Source: JBARCX01 sp049794535
GTDB lineage: Bacteria; Pseudomonadota; Gammaproteobacteria; Xanthomonadales; Rhodanobacteraceae
Reading direction: 5' to 3'
NCBI GenBank assembly: GCA_049794535.1
Contig: JBARCX010000087.1
Location: forward strand, 1 to 10,397
DNA: 10,397 bases
This document shows positions 1-6,760 of this stretch, piece by piece. A model generated the notes under the pieces. That model ran no database searches, was not told the DNA's origin, and saw only the letters and a program-made list of their open reading frames with translations. How positions within the stretch are numbered: position 1 is the first letter of the stretch; each line of letters opens with the position of its first letter. A program made the translations under genes and the position numbers.

Positions 1-82
1 GGGTAACTGCTCCTGCAGTCGCGCTGTTTCTATAACTGCATCGATACTTTTCGTGACTTCGCTTTTACTGACTCACCAAAGC

Positions 83-108
83 AAACGGCGGCCATAGGCC
101 GCCGTTTT
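83..108. terminator. Hairpin terminator downstream of the porin gene
   Basis: A perfect 11-bp stem (AAACGGCGGCC at 83-93 pairs with GGCCGCCGTTT at 97-107) closes a 3-nt ATA loop. It lies about 54 bp past the stop codon of the minus-strand porin gene. On the minus strand the stem ends in TTT followed by GCTTTGG; on the plus strand it ends in TTTT. It could therefore end transcription from either side, and I see no plus-strand gene in the window that needs it. The rest of 1-161 shows nothing I recognise. Confidence 0.8.
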
Positions 109-161
109 CCATCCTTGGGTCGAACTCCTTTCCGATAATTCAGTCAGCTATCGCTAGACCC

Positions 162-1847
162 TTAGAACGGGTAGTAACGGAAGCTGGTGAAGACCATGTT
201 GTCCGGAGCGGACGGGGCATTGCCGTTGATGTCGCTGAAGAGCTTACGCGTGGTATGCGAGTACTGCATACCAAACTGCACCTTGCCGAACTTGCCCTGG
301 TAGAACTTCCACGTGAAGCCGGCGGTCTGCTGGGAGATCTGACGCGTCTGGCCCGTGCAGTCGGTCGCGGCGCCGTACATCAGGCAGTCGCTGTTGTTGT
401 ATCCCAGCAGCGCGCTGCCGTAGCCGAAGTTCTTGCCGTTCATGCCCGTGGTCAGGTAGCTGTCCTGCTGCTCGCGACCGCCAGCGACGTAGATGTCGAG
501 GTCAGGCGTAGCGTGCCAGGTCAACGTGCTGAGCAGCATGTTTTCCTTCAGCGGCTGCGGCGCACCCGACGGGGTCAGCGTGATGTCGTTCAGCTGAGCC
601 GAACCGTAGCGGCCGATGCCCTTGCCGGACATGCCGGAGAACTGGAAGTCCAGAACCTTCGGAACCACCGGCAGCAGCATGCCGACACCAAAACCACCAC
701 CGTGCGCGGACTGATTGTTGGTCAGGCCAGGCGTGGTCGCACTCGGCGTAACGCGAGTGATGAAGTTGCGCGACAAGCCGAACACTTCGTAATGACCCCA
801 ACCCGGATCGGCCGCAAACTTCAGGATGACATCCGGCACATGGTTGAGCGACACCGTGTTCAGGCTGTCATAGGTATTGCCAGCGGCGATCGTCGCCGTC
901 GAGGTGGAGTAGCCCTTGGTACCCGGGCCAGCCACGGAACCAATGCCCGCCGTCTGCGGATTTTCCAGCGACAGACCCAACCACCACATCTTGTCCCAGT
1001 CCTTCACGATGCGGACCTGGGTCTGGCGAGCCCAGGTGAAGCCCGGTATGTACTGGGCGTCGATCGAGGGCGGCAGCACTTCCTTGAGCGGGGTGATGCC
1101 CGTGCTGTCCAGGGTCAGCAGCGACCATGCCTGACCGGCCAGGAAATGCAGGCCGTAGGTATCCCAATCCAAAGCGGTCCACAACTGGCGCACGCGCAGG
1201 TTGTAGGAGTTGCTCTCGTTCATGTTCGCTGTCTGGGCACCGCCGAGGAAATCCGTCTCGTAGTAGCCGGTCACATGCGTTGTGTCGTTCACGTCGCCCT
1301 GCGCCATGATCGACAGGCGGCTCTGGCGTGCGCTTTCCAGGAACTGGTTGTTACGCGCGTTCGTCACCGGATAAGTGGTCGTTGCGCCAGTGCCGGTATT
1401 GATCGGCGCGGTGCTCGTACCACCCAGCATCGGGATGTTGGAGTACTTGCTGTTGATGTCATCGCCGGTATCACGCGAGCGGTACACCGATTCGGCCGCC
1501 AGGAAGCCACCCAAGGTCCACTTCACACCGCCGAGGCCGCCCAAGGTGTCGCCAGTCTTGGCCACAACCTGCTGCTGAGCCGCCTGCACCTGTGTTTGCG
1601 TAGCCTGCACCTGTGCCTGAGTGGCCTGCACGGTCTGCGCCGTCTGCTGCTGCTGCTGTGCCTGCGTGGCAGACTGCGACTGAAGATCGTCAACCTTCTG
1701 CTGAAGAGCAGCGATCTCGGCCTTCATCTGAGCGAGCTCACTAGCGCTTACAGACACCTTCTGGTTGCTGGTCGACTGAGCCATCGCCGTGACGCTGGTC
1801 ACGCCCAAACCGGCAGCAATGGCCACCGCGAGCATCTTGGAACGCAT
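162..1847 (-). CDS. DcaP-like outer-membrane porin with periplasmic coiled coil
   Basis: Predicted 561-residue trimeric-type beta-barrel porin. Residues 1-23 form a Sec signal peptide ending AMA, with cleavage before Q24. Residues 34-95 are a Gln/Ala-rich coiled coil that includes perfect heptads with Val at 73, 80, 87 and 94. The barrel starts near 108 and ends in the terminal aromatic motif RYYPF with Phe last, the usual Bam-recognition signal. Internal stretches resemble the DcaP-type porins: ARQSRL (173-178), YYETDFLGG (195-203), FLAGQAWSL (235-243), PPSIDAQY (259-266) and LSLENPQT. Two nearby Cys in the segment SDCLMYGAATDC may form a loop disulfide. The start ATG has GGAG 7 nt upstream. 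The substrate cannot be read from the sequence, but a Pho box upstream and the pst operon next door point to phosphate or phosphorylated compounds. It does not look like OprP/OprO by eye. Porin identity is firm; the subfamily is less so. Confidence 0.85.
   Translation of the reverse strand: MRSKMLAVAIAAGLGVTSVTAMAQSTSNQKVSVSASELAQMKAEIAALQQKVDDLQSQSATQAQQQQQTAQTVQATQAQVQATQTQVQAAQQQVVAKTGDTLGGLGGVKWTLGGFLAAESVYRSRDTGDDINSKYSNIPMLGGTSTAPINTGTGATTTYPVTNARNNQFLESARQSRLSIMAQGDVNDTTHVTGYYETDFLGGAQTANMNESNSYNLRVRQLWTALDWDTYGLHFLAGQAWSLLTLDSTGITPLKEVLPPSIDAQYIPGFTWARQTQVRIVKDWDKMWWLGLSLENPQTAGIGSVAGPGTKGYSTSTATIAAGNTYDSLNTVSLNHVPDVILKFAADPGWGHYEVFGLSRNFITRVTPSATTPGLTNNQSAHGGGFGVGMLLPVVPKVLDFQFSGMSGKGIGRYGSAQLNDITLTPSGAPQPLKENMLLSTLTWHATPDLDIYVAGGREQQDSYLTTGMNGKNFGYGSALLGYNNSDCLMYGAATDCTGQTRQISQQTAGFTWKFYQGKFGKVQFGMQYSHTTRKLFSDINGNAPSAPDNMVFTSFRYYPF
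1582..1644 (-). repeat. Three 21-bp tandem repeats coding porin coiled-coil heptads
   Basis: Copies beginning GCCTGCACC, GCCTGCACC and GCCTGCACG start at 1582, 1603 and 1624, an exact 21-bp period. They encode the heptads VQATQAQ, VQATQTQ and a related unit. A short CTG run follows (about 1642-1657) and encodes a poly-Gln stretch. The repeat stays in frame, so copy-number changes would lengthen or shorten the periplasmic stalk without breaking the barrel. Confidence 0.8.
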
Positions 1848-1870
1848 GCTAATTCTCCACTGGATTAATT

Positions 1871-1918
1871 GACCCGCCCATGATTGCCTTTCGAGCCCCT
1901 ATCACCTGGGCGGGGGTC
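1871..1918 (-). promoter_or_regulatory. Structured 5' leader hairpin of the porin mRNA
   Basis: On the minus strand the leader can fold into a 14-bp stem in three blocks: GACCC with GGGTC, GCCCA with TGGGC, and TGAT with ATCA. The blocks are separated by 2-nt bulges (CC and GG) that both fall on the 5' arm. The loop is 16 nt. The structure ends 23 nt before the ATG, leaving the GGAG ribosome-binding site (1855-1858) just outside. It matches no riboswitch class that I recognise. The pairing is seen directly; a regulatory role is inferred. Confidence 0.5.
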
Positions 1919-1963
1919 GATGTAAAGAATGCGTTGGAAGCTTTACCGCCAGATGGACGTTTC

Positions 1964-1981
1964 ATGACAGATTAAAGACAC
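1964..1981 (-). promoter_or_regulatory. Candidate Pho box (PhoB site) upstream of the porin
   Basis: Read on the minus strand, GTGTCTTTAATCTGTCAT matches about 15 of 18 positions of the E. coli-type Pho box CTGTCATAAATCTGTCAT. The two TGTC cores are exactly 11 bp apart, as required for tandem PhoB binding. A weaker third half-site (CGTCCAT) follows at the next 11-bp step. The site faces the porin and lies 117 bp upstream of its start codon. I cannot identify a convincing -10 hexamer downstream, so the transcription start is unknown. Confidence 0.65.
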
Positions 1982-2053
1982 CGTACACGTGAGTACTGAC
2001 CCAGCCAGATCCGTATGCAGATGCAGACCAGTTCACGGGCCGTATGCATCGAC

Positions 2054-2062
2054 TGATATGCT
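2054..2062 (+). promoter_or_regulatory. Extended -10 element for rnt
   Basis: TGATATGCT fits an extended -10 (TGn followed by TATGCT). Its last base is 6 nt before the A of the rnt ATG at 2069, so transcription starting at the usual distance would begin on or next to the start codon. There is no good -35 hexamer and no Shine-Dalgarno sequence between them. The site is tentative. Confidence 0.35.
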
Positions 2063-2068
2063 TTATGT

Positions 2069-2728
2069 ATGGAGTCAATCAACAACAGCATGGCCAGCCG
2101 CATGGCTGAGCGCTTCCGCGGCTTTCTGCCGGTTATCGTGGATGTGGAAACCGGTGGTTTCGATGCCGAGCGCGATGCCTTATTAGAGATAGCCGCCATC
2201 CCGCTCAGCATGGATGCCCAGGGCTTTCTGTGCCCGCAGCCGGTGGTGTCTTCCCACGTGGAGCCGTTCCCCGGTGCCAATCTCGACCCGCGTGCGTTAG
2301 AAATTACGGGTATCGATCCAGACAACCCGCTCCGCGGCGCGTTGAGTGAGCGATCGGCGCTTGAGCACATATTCCAGGCCGTCCGCCAGGCCGTGCGTGA
2401 GCACGGCTGCCAGCGCGCGATCCTGGTTGGCCATAACGCGGCATTTGATCTGGGCTTTCTCAATGCCGCCGTGCGCCGCATTGGGCACAAGCGCAATCCG
2501 TTTCATCCTTTCAGCTGTTTTGACACGGCGACCTTGGGCGGCCTCGCTTACGGCCAAACCGTACTGAGCAAAGCCGTGCTCGCCGCAGGCCACCGCTTCG
2601 ATACCCGCGAAGCCCATTCAGCGGTCTACGATGCCGAGCGTACTGCTGAACTTTTCTGCAGCATCGTCAACCGCTGGCGCCAATTAGAGACCGCCGAACG
2701 CGATCAAAGCGGCCTCGCGATACCTTGA
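2069..2728 (+). CDS. rnt: Ribonuclease T
   Basis: A 219-residue 3'-5' exoribonuclease of the DEDDh family that trims 3' ends of tRNA and other stable RNAs and takes part in the end turnover of tRNA-CCA; it acts as a homodimer in the cytoplasm. All catalytic residues are present: D25 and E27 in VDVETGG (Exo I), D127 in GHNAAFD (Exo II), and H183 and D188 in AHSAVYD (Exo III). These are shifted by two from E. coli RNase T (D23, E25, D125, H181, D186). Conserved blocks RFRGF, KRNPFHPF, GQTVLSKA and LFCSIVNRW also match. The start at 2069 gives an N-terminal extension like that of E. coli, but has no Shine-Dalgarno; later ATGs at 2090 and 2102 are possible and no better served. The gene stands between the porin and pstS without an obvious functional tie to phosphate uptake. 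Confidence 0.96.
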   Translation: MESINNSMASRMAERFRGFLPVIVDVETGGFDAERDALLEIAAIPLSMDAQGFLCPQPVVSSHVEPFPGANLDPRALEITGIDPDNPLRGALSERSALEHIFQAVRQAVREHGCQRAILVGHNAAFDLGFLNAAVRRIGHKRNPFHPFSCFDTATLGGLAYGQTVLSKAVLAAGHRFDTREAHSAVYDAERTAELFCSIVNRWRQLETAERDQSGLAIP

Positions 2729-2731
2729 CCA

Positions 2732-2756
2732 ATGACAGTTGCGGCTCGATTGTCAT
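2732..2756 (+). terminator. Hairpin after rnt, overlapping the pstS control region
   Basis: ATGACA (2732-2737) pairs with TGTCAT (2751-2756). The stem continues with four further pairs, two of them G-U, around a 5-nt CGGCT loop. It begins 3 bp after the rnt stop codon. No T-run follows, so it would be a weak terminator at best; it may instead reflect opposed Pho half-sites. Confidence 0.3.
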
Positions 2757-2789
2757 CTTGCTGCAACATTCATCTCATCTCATTGCAAC
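2750..2789 (+). promoter_or_regulatory. Array of Pho-like half-sites upstream of pstS
   Basis: Four heptamers fall at exact 11-bp steps: TTGTCAT (2750), CTGCAAC (2761), ATCTCAT (2772) and TTGCAAC (2783). Against CTGTCAT they match 6, 4, 5 and 3 of 7 positions. TGCAACA also recurs exactly 22 bp apart (2762 and 2784). The spacing fits two tandem PhoB dimer sites as in E. coli pstS, though individual matches are degenerate. A possible -10, TGAAAT at 2800-2805, starts 10 bp after the array, close to the E. coli arrangement. PhoB control of pstS is well established in the group's relatives; these exact boundaries are inferred. Confidence 0.55.
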
Positions 2790-2850
2790 ACGCCTCGCAT
2801 GAAATAGCGGGAACCGGGCTTATGCCCGTGCCTTCCCTCAAGGAGCCACC

Positions 2851-3885
2851 GTGTTGACCTCTTCTAAATTCACGACCCGTCTCGGTACGTTCGCCGTGGT
2901 CGCTGCCGCCTCGCTGTGCGGCGTGTCAGCGCAAGCCACCGATATCACCGGTGCCGGCTCAAGCTTTGTATACCCGGTGCTCACCAAGTGGTCGGCTGCG
3001 TATGCCGACAAGACCGGCAACCACCTCAACTATCAGTCGGTGGGTTCGGGCGCAGGTATCGCCCAGATCAAGGCCGGCACCATCGATTTCGGCGCCTCTG
3101 ATGCTCCGCTGGATGCTGACAACCTCGAGAAGTTCGGTCTCGGTCAGTTCCCGGTCGTGGTGGGCGGTATTGTGCCGGTGGTCAACATCGCCGGCGTGTC
3201 CGCTGACCAGATCAAGCTGGACGGCCCGGTACTCGCCGACATCTTCCTCGGCAAGATCACCAACTGGAACGATCCGAAGATCGCTGCACTGAACGCTGGC
3301 CTGAAGATCCCCGCCGGCAAGATCACCGTCGTACATCGCTCGGACGGCTCGGGCACCAGCTTCAACTTCACCAACTACCTGTCCAAGGTCAGCCCGGAGT
3401 GGGCCACCAAGGTCAAGTTCGGCACGGCCGTTGAATGGCCGACCGGCGTGGGTGGCAAGGGCAACGAAGGTGTGTCGCAGTACGTCAAGCAGATCGCTGG
3501 CTCGATCGGCTACGTCGAATACGCCTATGCCGTGAAGAACAAGATCACCTGGATCGACCTGAAGAACTCCTCTGGCAAATTCATCAAGCCGAACGCTGCT
3601 GCTTTCGCCGCTGCAGCCAGCACCGCTGACTGGGCCAGCGCCAAGGACTTCAACCTGATCATGACCAACGCCCCGGGCGCTGAGGCATGGCCGATCACTG
3701 CTACCACCTGGGTGATCATGTACAAGCAGCCGAAGAATGCCGAGAACAGCAAGGTTGCGTTCGACTTCTTCAAGTGGTCGCTGGAAAATGGCCAGCAGGC
3801 TGCAGCTTCGCTCGACTACGTAGCACTGCCGCCGGCACTGACGCAGAAGATCGAAGCTTACTGGGCTAGCCAGTTCAAGCATTGA
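2851..3885 (+). CDS. pstS: Periplasmic phosphate-binding protein PstS
   Basis: A 344-residue high-affinity phosphate receptor that delivers phosphate to the PstCAB transporter. A signal peptide covers residues 1-29, with likely cleavage after AQA before T30. Phosphate-contact segments match E. coli PstS: GAGSSF (34-39), GSGAG (65-69), FGASDAPL with D84, and RSDGSGTS with R163, S167, G168 and T169. Other family blocks include DIFLGKITNW, GGKGNEG and GYVEYAYA. The GTG start has a strong AAGGAG (2840-2845) five nt upstream. A short stem-loop (CGGGC/GCCCG, 2815-2828) sits in the leader just before that site. It is the first gene of the pst operon and is followed by a stem-loop that probably lets it be made in excess over the membrane parts. 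Cys23 lies in the signal peptide but not in a lipobox, so this is a soluble protein. Confidence 0.98.
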   Translation: MLTSSKFTTRLGTFAVVAAASLCGVSAQATDITGAGSSFVYPVLTKWSAAYADKTGNHLNYQSVGSGAGIAQIKAGTIDFGASDAPLDADNLEKFGLGQFPVVVGGIVPVVNIAGVSADQIKLDGPVLADIFLGKITNWNDPKIAALNAGLKIPAGKITVVHRSDGSGTSFNFTNYLSKVSPEWATKVKFGTAVEWPTGVGGKGNEGVSQYVKQIAGSIGYVEYAYAVKNKITWIDLKNSSGKFIKPNAAAFAAAASTADWASAKDFNLIMTNAPGAEAWPITATTWVIMYKQPKNAENSKVAFDFFKWSLENGQQAAASLDYVALPPALTQKIEAYWASQFKH

Positions 3886-3893
3886 TGTAAGCC

Positions 3894-3936
3894 GCCGCCC
3901 CGTCGGCATAACCGATGGGGCGGCACATGCTTTTTT
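3894..3936 (+). terminator. Stem-loop between pstS and pstC (attenuator)
   Basis: A 13-bp stem (3894-3906 with 3912-3924, one G-T pair) closes a 5-nt CATAA loop, followed after 6 nt by TTTTTT (3931-3936). It starts 9 bp after the pstS stop and ends 14 bp before the pstC start. The gap between stem and T-tract suggests partial termination or protection of the pstS 3' end rather than full stop. Such an element would explain high PstS and lower PstCAB output. Confidence 0.75.
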
Positions 3937-3950
3937 GGATTTCCTAACTC

Positions 3951-5018
3951 GTGAGCGACTCCACTCCCATGTCTGCAAATGAAGGCGCACTCGCGTCGAT
4001 CCAGACGCAAGAGCGACGTGCACACCGCGACATGCGCCACGACCGGATTTTCAGTTGGGTGCTGAAAGGCTGTGCACTGCTGGTGCTCGCCTCGCTAGTC
4101 GGCGCTGCCGGATCCACACTGTGGGGTGGGCGCGATGCATTCGCCACCTACGGCTGGCACTTCCTGGTCAGCACCACCTGGGATCCCAGCACCGACACAT
4201 ACGGTGCACTGATCCCCATCTACGGCACTGTCGCCACTTCACTCATCGCGCTGATCATTGCCGTGCCAGTGAGCTTCGGCATTGCCATTTACCTTTCGGA
4301 AGTCGCACCACCCTGGCTACGCACGCCGGTGGCTTCGGCGATCGAACTGCTCGCCGGCATCCCGTCGATCATCTACGGCATGTGGGGCCTCTTCATTTTC
4401 GCCCCGTTCTTCTCCGATCACTTCAAGCCCTGGCTGACGACGCATCTCGGCAATCCGCCGGGCGACCCGCAGCCGAGCTGGCTGGCCCACATCCCGCTCA
4501 TTGGCGGCTGGCTGGATCATCTGCTCTATAACTTCGGCAAGCTTTTCACCAGCGAATACCCCTTCGGCGCGAGCATCCTCGCTGCCGGTATCGTGCTGGC
4601 CGTCATGATCATCCCGTTCATCTCCTCGGTGATGCGCGAAGTTTTCCAGACCGTTCCCACGCGACTGAAAGAGTCGGCGTATGCGCTTGGCTCCAGCACT
4701 TGGGAGGTCTCCTGGGACATCGTGTTGCCGTACACACGCTCAGCGGTGATCGGCGGCATTTTCCTTGGCCTTGGCCGTGCACTCGGCGAGACCATGGCGG
4801 TGACTTTCGTCTTGGGTAACGCGATGCAGTGGTCGTCCTCGCTGCTCGATCCCGGTGCATCGATCGCATCGACCATCGCCAACCAGTTCAGTGAAGCGGT
4901 AGGCCTGCAGAAATCCACGCTGATGGCGCTGGCATTCCTGCTGTTCGTGGTCACCTTCATCGTGCTCTTGATCGCACGACTCATGCTGCGTCAGCTGGCC
5001 AGTAAGGAGGGTCGCTGA
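3951..5018 (+). CDS. pstC: Phosphate ABC transporter permease PstC
   Basis: A 355-residue inner-membrane channel subunit that pairs with PstA. Six hydrophobic segments lie near 35-57, 90-117, 131-155, 205-226, 263-288 and 325-346. The EAA loop that contacts PstB is at 240-262 (KESAYALGSSTWEVSWDI), followed by GLGRALGETMAVTFVLGN, almost identical to E. coli. The loop between the third and fourth membrane segments (about 152-206) is roughly 24 residues longer than in E. coli PstC, rich in Pro, Trp and Gly. The cytoplasmic N-terminus (1-34) is hydrophilic. The GTG start at 3951 has only a weak GGA 11 nt upstream; ATG at 3969 is an alternative with no better site. Its stop overlaps the pstA start by one base (TGATG). 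Confidence 0.96.
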   Translation: MSDSTPMSANEGALASIQTQERRAHRDMRHDRIFSWVLKGCALLVLASLVGAAGSTLWGGRDAFATYGWHFLVSTTWDPSTDTYGALIPIYGTVATSLIALIIAVPVSFGIAIYLSEVAPPWLRTPVASAIELLAGIPSIIYGMWGLFIFAPFFSDHFKPWLTTHLGNPPGDPQPSWLAHIPLIGGWLDHLLYNFGKLFTSEYPFGASILAAGIVLAVMIIPFISSVMREVFQTVPTRLKESAYALGSSTWEVSWDIVLPYTRSAVIGGIFLGLGRALGETMAVTFVLGNAMQWSSSLLDPGASIASTIANQFSEAVGLQKSTLMALAFLLFVVTFIVLLIARLMLRQLASKEGR

Positions 5019-5884
5019 TGAGCTCGCTGTATCTACGCCGTCGTATTACCAATGCCGTAGCGCTCACGCTAAGCATGCTGGCCACCGTCGTTGGCTTGGC
5101 CTTTCTCGCCTGGATCCTGTGGGAAACGCTACGCCAGGGCATCGGCGCGCTGAACTTCAACCTGTTCACCAAAATCACCGCTTATGGTGAAGATGGTGGC
5201 CTGGCCAACGCAATGGTCGGCAGCCTGATCATCAACTTCCTCGGCATTGCGATTGCTACGCCGATCGGCGTGCTCGCCGGCACCTGGCTGGCCGAGTACG
5301 CCAACCGCACCCGGCTTGGCGAAACGATCCGCTTCTTGAATGACATTCTGCTGTCGGCGCCATCCATCGTGCTTGGCCTGTTCGTCTACACCATCATCGT
5401 GCTGCCGATGACCGCCCTCACCCACGGCTCGACCACGTTCTCCGGTTTCGCCGGTGGCGTGGCACTGGCGCTGATCGCGCTGCCCGTGATCGTGCGTACT
5501 ACCGACGAAATGCTGCGACTGGTGCCATCGACCCTGCGCGAAGCGGCGTTGTCGCTGGGTGTGCCGCAATGGAAGCTGACGCTGCAGATCCTGGTGCGCG
5601 CAGCGCGCTCGGGCATCATCACCGGCGTACTGTTGGCGCTGGCGCGTATCAGCGGTGAAACCGCACCACTGCTGTTCACCGCGTTCGGCAACAACTTCAT
5701 GACGTTCAACCCGATGAGCAAGATGTCCAGCTTGCCGCAAGTGATCTACCAGTACGCCAATGATCCCGGCGATACGATGCATGCCATGGCTTGGGCCGGC
5801 GCGTTCGTGGTCACCATGTTCGTGCTGCTGCTGAGTCTGTTGTCCCGCCTGGTGATTTCACGTAACAAGGTGTCCCATGATTGA
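5018..5884 (+). CDS. pstA: Phosphate ABC transporter permease PstA
   Basis: A 288-residue second permease subunit of the Pst transporter. Hydrophobic segments lie near 13-35, 64-88, 108-130, 144-160, 198-220 and 258-280. The EAA loop is at 174-194 (REAALSLGVPQWKLTLQIL), followed by ALARISGETAPLLFTAF, both typical of PstA. The choice of start is firm: ATG 5018 has a near-perfect TAAGGAGG (5003-5010) seven nt upstream inside the pstC end. The one-base overlap with pstC and the 8-bp overlap with pstB imply translational coupling and matched amounts of the three transporter parts. Confidence 0.97.
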   Translation: MSSLYLRRRITNAVALTLSMLATVVGLAFLAWILWETLRQGIGALNFNLFTKITAYGEDGGLANAMVGSLIINFLGIAIATPIGVLAGTWLAEYANRTRLGETIRFLNDILLSAPSIVLGLFVYTIIVLPMTALTHGSTTFSGFAGGVALALIALPVIVRTTDEMLRLVPSTLREAALSLGVPQWKLTLQILVRAARSGIITGVLLALARISGETAPLLFTAFGNNFMTFNPMSKMSSLPQVIYQYANDPGDTMHAMAWAGAFVVTMFVLLLSLLSRLVISRNKVSHD

Positions 5885-6692
5885 ACCCGCCCACATCAGC
5901 CAGGCACAGGGCATCCAGCCTCAGGCTCCGACGCTCGCACCAGCAAAGTTAAAGGTGCGCGACCTCAACTTCTACTACAACGGCTTCCATGCACTGAAAA
6001 GCGTTAGCATGGATATTCCGGAAAAGCAGGTCACCGCGATCATCGGTCCTTCCGGCTGCGGCAAGTCCACCCTGCTGCGCATCTTCAACCGCATCTACGC
6101 GATCTACCCGAAGTTGGAAGCCGCGGGCTCGATCGAACTCGACGGCGAGAACATCCTCGACCCGAAGTATTCGATGAACCGGCTACGCAGCAAGGTCGGC
6201 ATGGTGTTCCAGAAGCCGGTACCGTTCCCGATGACCATCTTCGAGAACGTGGCCTACGGCATCCGCCACCACGAAAAACTATCGCGCGCCGACATGGAAA
6301 CCCGTGTCGAGCAGGCACTGCGCAGCGCCGCGTTGTGGGACGAAGTGAAAGACAAGCTCAAGCAGAATGCGCTCGGTCTCTCCGGTGGCCAACAGCAGCG
6401 TTTGTGTATTGCTCGCGGTATCGCACTGCGTCCGGAAGTGTTGCTGCTCGACGAGCCGACCTCGGCACTCGATCCCATCGCTACCGGTCGCATCGAGCAG
6501 CTGGTGGAAGAGCTGAAGCACGAGTACACCATCGTCATCGTCACTCACAATATGCAGCAGGCCGCACGCTGCTCCGATCGCACCGCCTTCATGTACCTTG
6601 GCGAGCTGATCGAATTTGACGATACCGAAAAAATCTTTACCAAACCGGGCAAGAAGCAAACCGAGGACTACATCACTGGTCGATTCGGCTAA
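5877..6692 (+). CDS. pstB: Phosphate ABC transporter ATP-binding protein PstB
   Basis: A 271-residue ATPase on the cytoplasmic face that powers phosphate import through PstCA. All ABC motifs are intact: Walker A GPSGCGKST (57-65), Q-loop Q112 in VFQKPVPFP, signature LSGGQQQR (168-175), Walker B VLLLDEP (188-194) with catalytic E193, D-loop SALD and switch H224. FNRI after Walker A and VFQKPVPFPMTI are typical of PstB rather than other ABC proteins. Residues 1-24 form a polar Gln/Pro-rich lead-in slightly longer than in E. coli. The start ATG lies 8 bp inside pstA with AAGG 6 nt upstream. Confidence 0.98.
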   Translation: MIEPAHISQAQGIQPQAPTLAPAKLKVRDLNFYYNGFHALKSVSMDIPEKQVTAIIGPSGCGKSTLLRIFNRIYAIYPKLEAAGSIELDGENILDPKYSMNRLRSKVGMVFQKPVPFPMTIFENVAYGIRHHEKLSRADMETRVEQALRSAALWDEVKDKLKQNALGLSGGQQQRLCIARGIALRPEVLLLDEPTSALDPIATGRIEQLVEELKHEYTIVIVTHNMQQAARCSDRTAFMYLGELIEFDDTEKIFTKPGKKQTEDYITGRFG

Positions 6693-6760
6693 GCCTGTTG
6701 AGGCAACCAGACCGGGGCAATCAGGTCAGGCACGTTCGGCTAATCAAACGAGACAACATC

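Noticed and set aside
255..1868. Open reading frame of 537 codons antisense to the porin
   Set aside because: It is Arg/His/Leu-rich with no recognisable domain and mirrors the GC-rich codon pattern of the porin, whose signal peptide, barrel motifs and terminal Phe show the minus strand to be the true coding strand.
2011..2048. Direct repeat CCGTATGCA (2011 and 2040) in the region before rnt
   Set aside because: Two copies 29 bp apart do not fit a known operator spacing, and there is no further symmetry to support a binding site.
2914..2922. Cys23 in the PstS signal peptide as a lipoprotein anchor
   Set aside because: The residues before it are ASL, which do not fit a lipobox, and a standard AQA cleavage site follows at 27-29.
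2959..4023. Open reading frame of 354 codons antisense to pstS and running past it
   Set aside because: pstS is unmistakable on the plus strand, and the antisense product has no family features; it also crosses the pstS-pstC stem-loop.
6684..6743. Direct repeat TTCGGCTAA at the pstB stop and again 51 bp later in the same frame
   Set aside because: Only 9 bp with no similarity around it; likely chance, though a small duplication cannot be excluded.
6698..6760. Longer PhoU starting at TTG 6698
   Set aside because: The extra 21 residues are not part of the PhoU fold, TTG is a rare start, and ATG 6761 gives the expected length.
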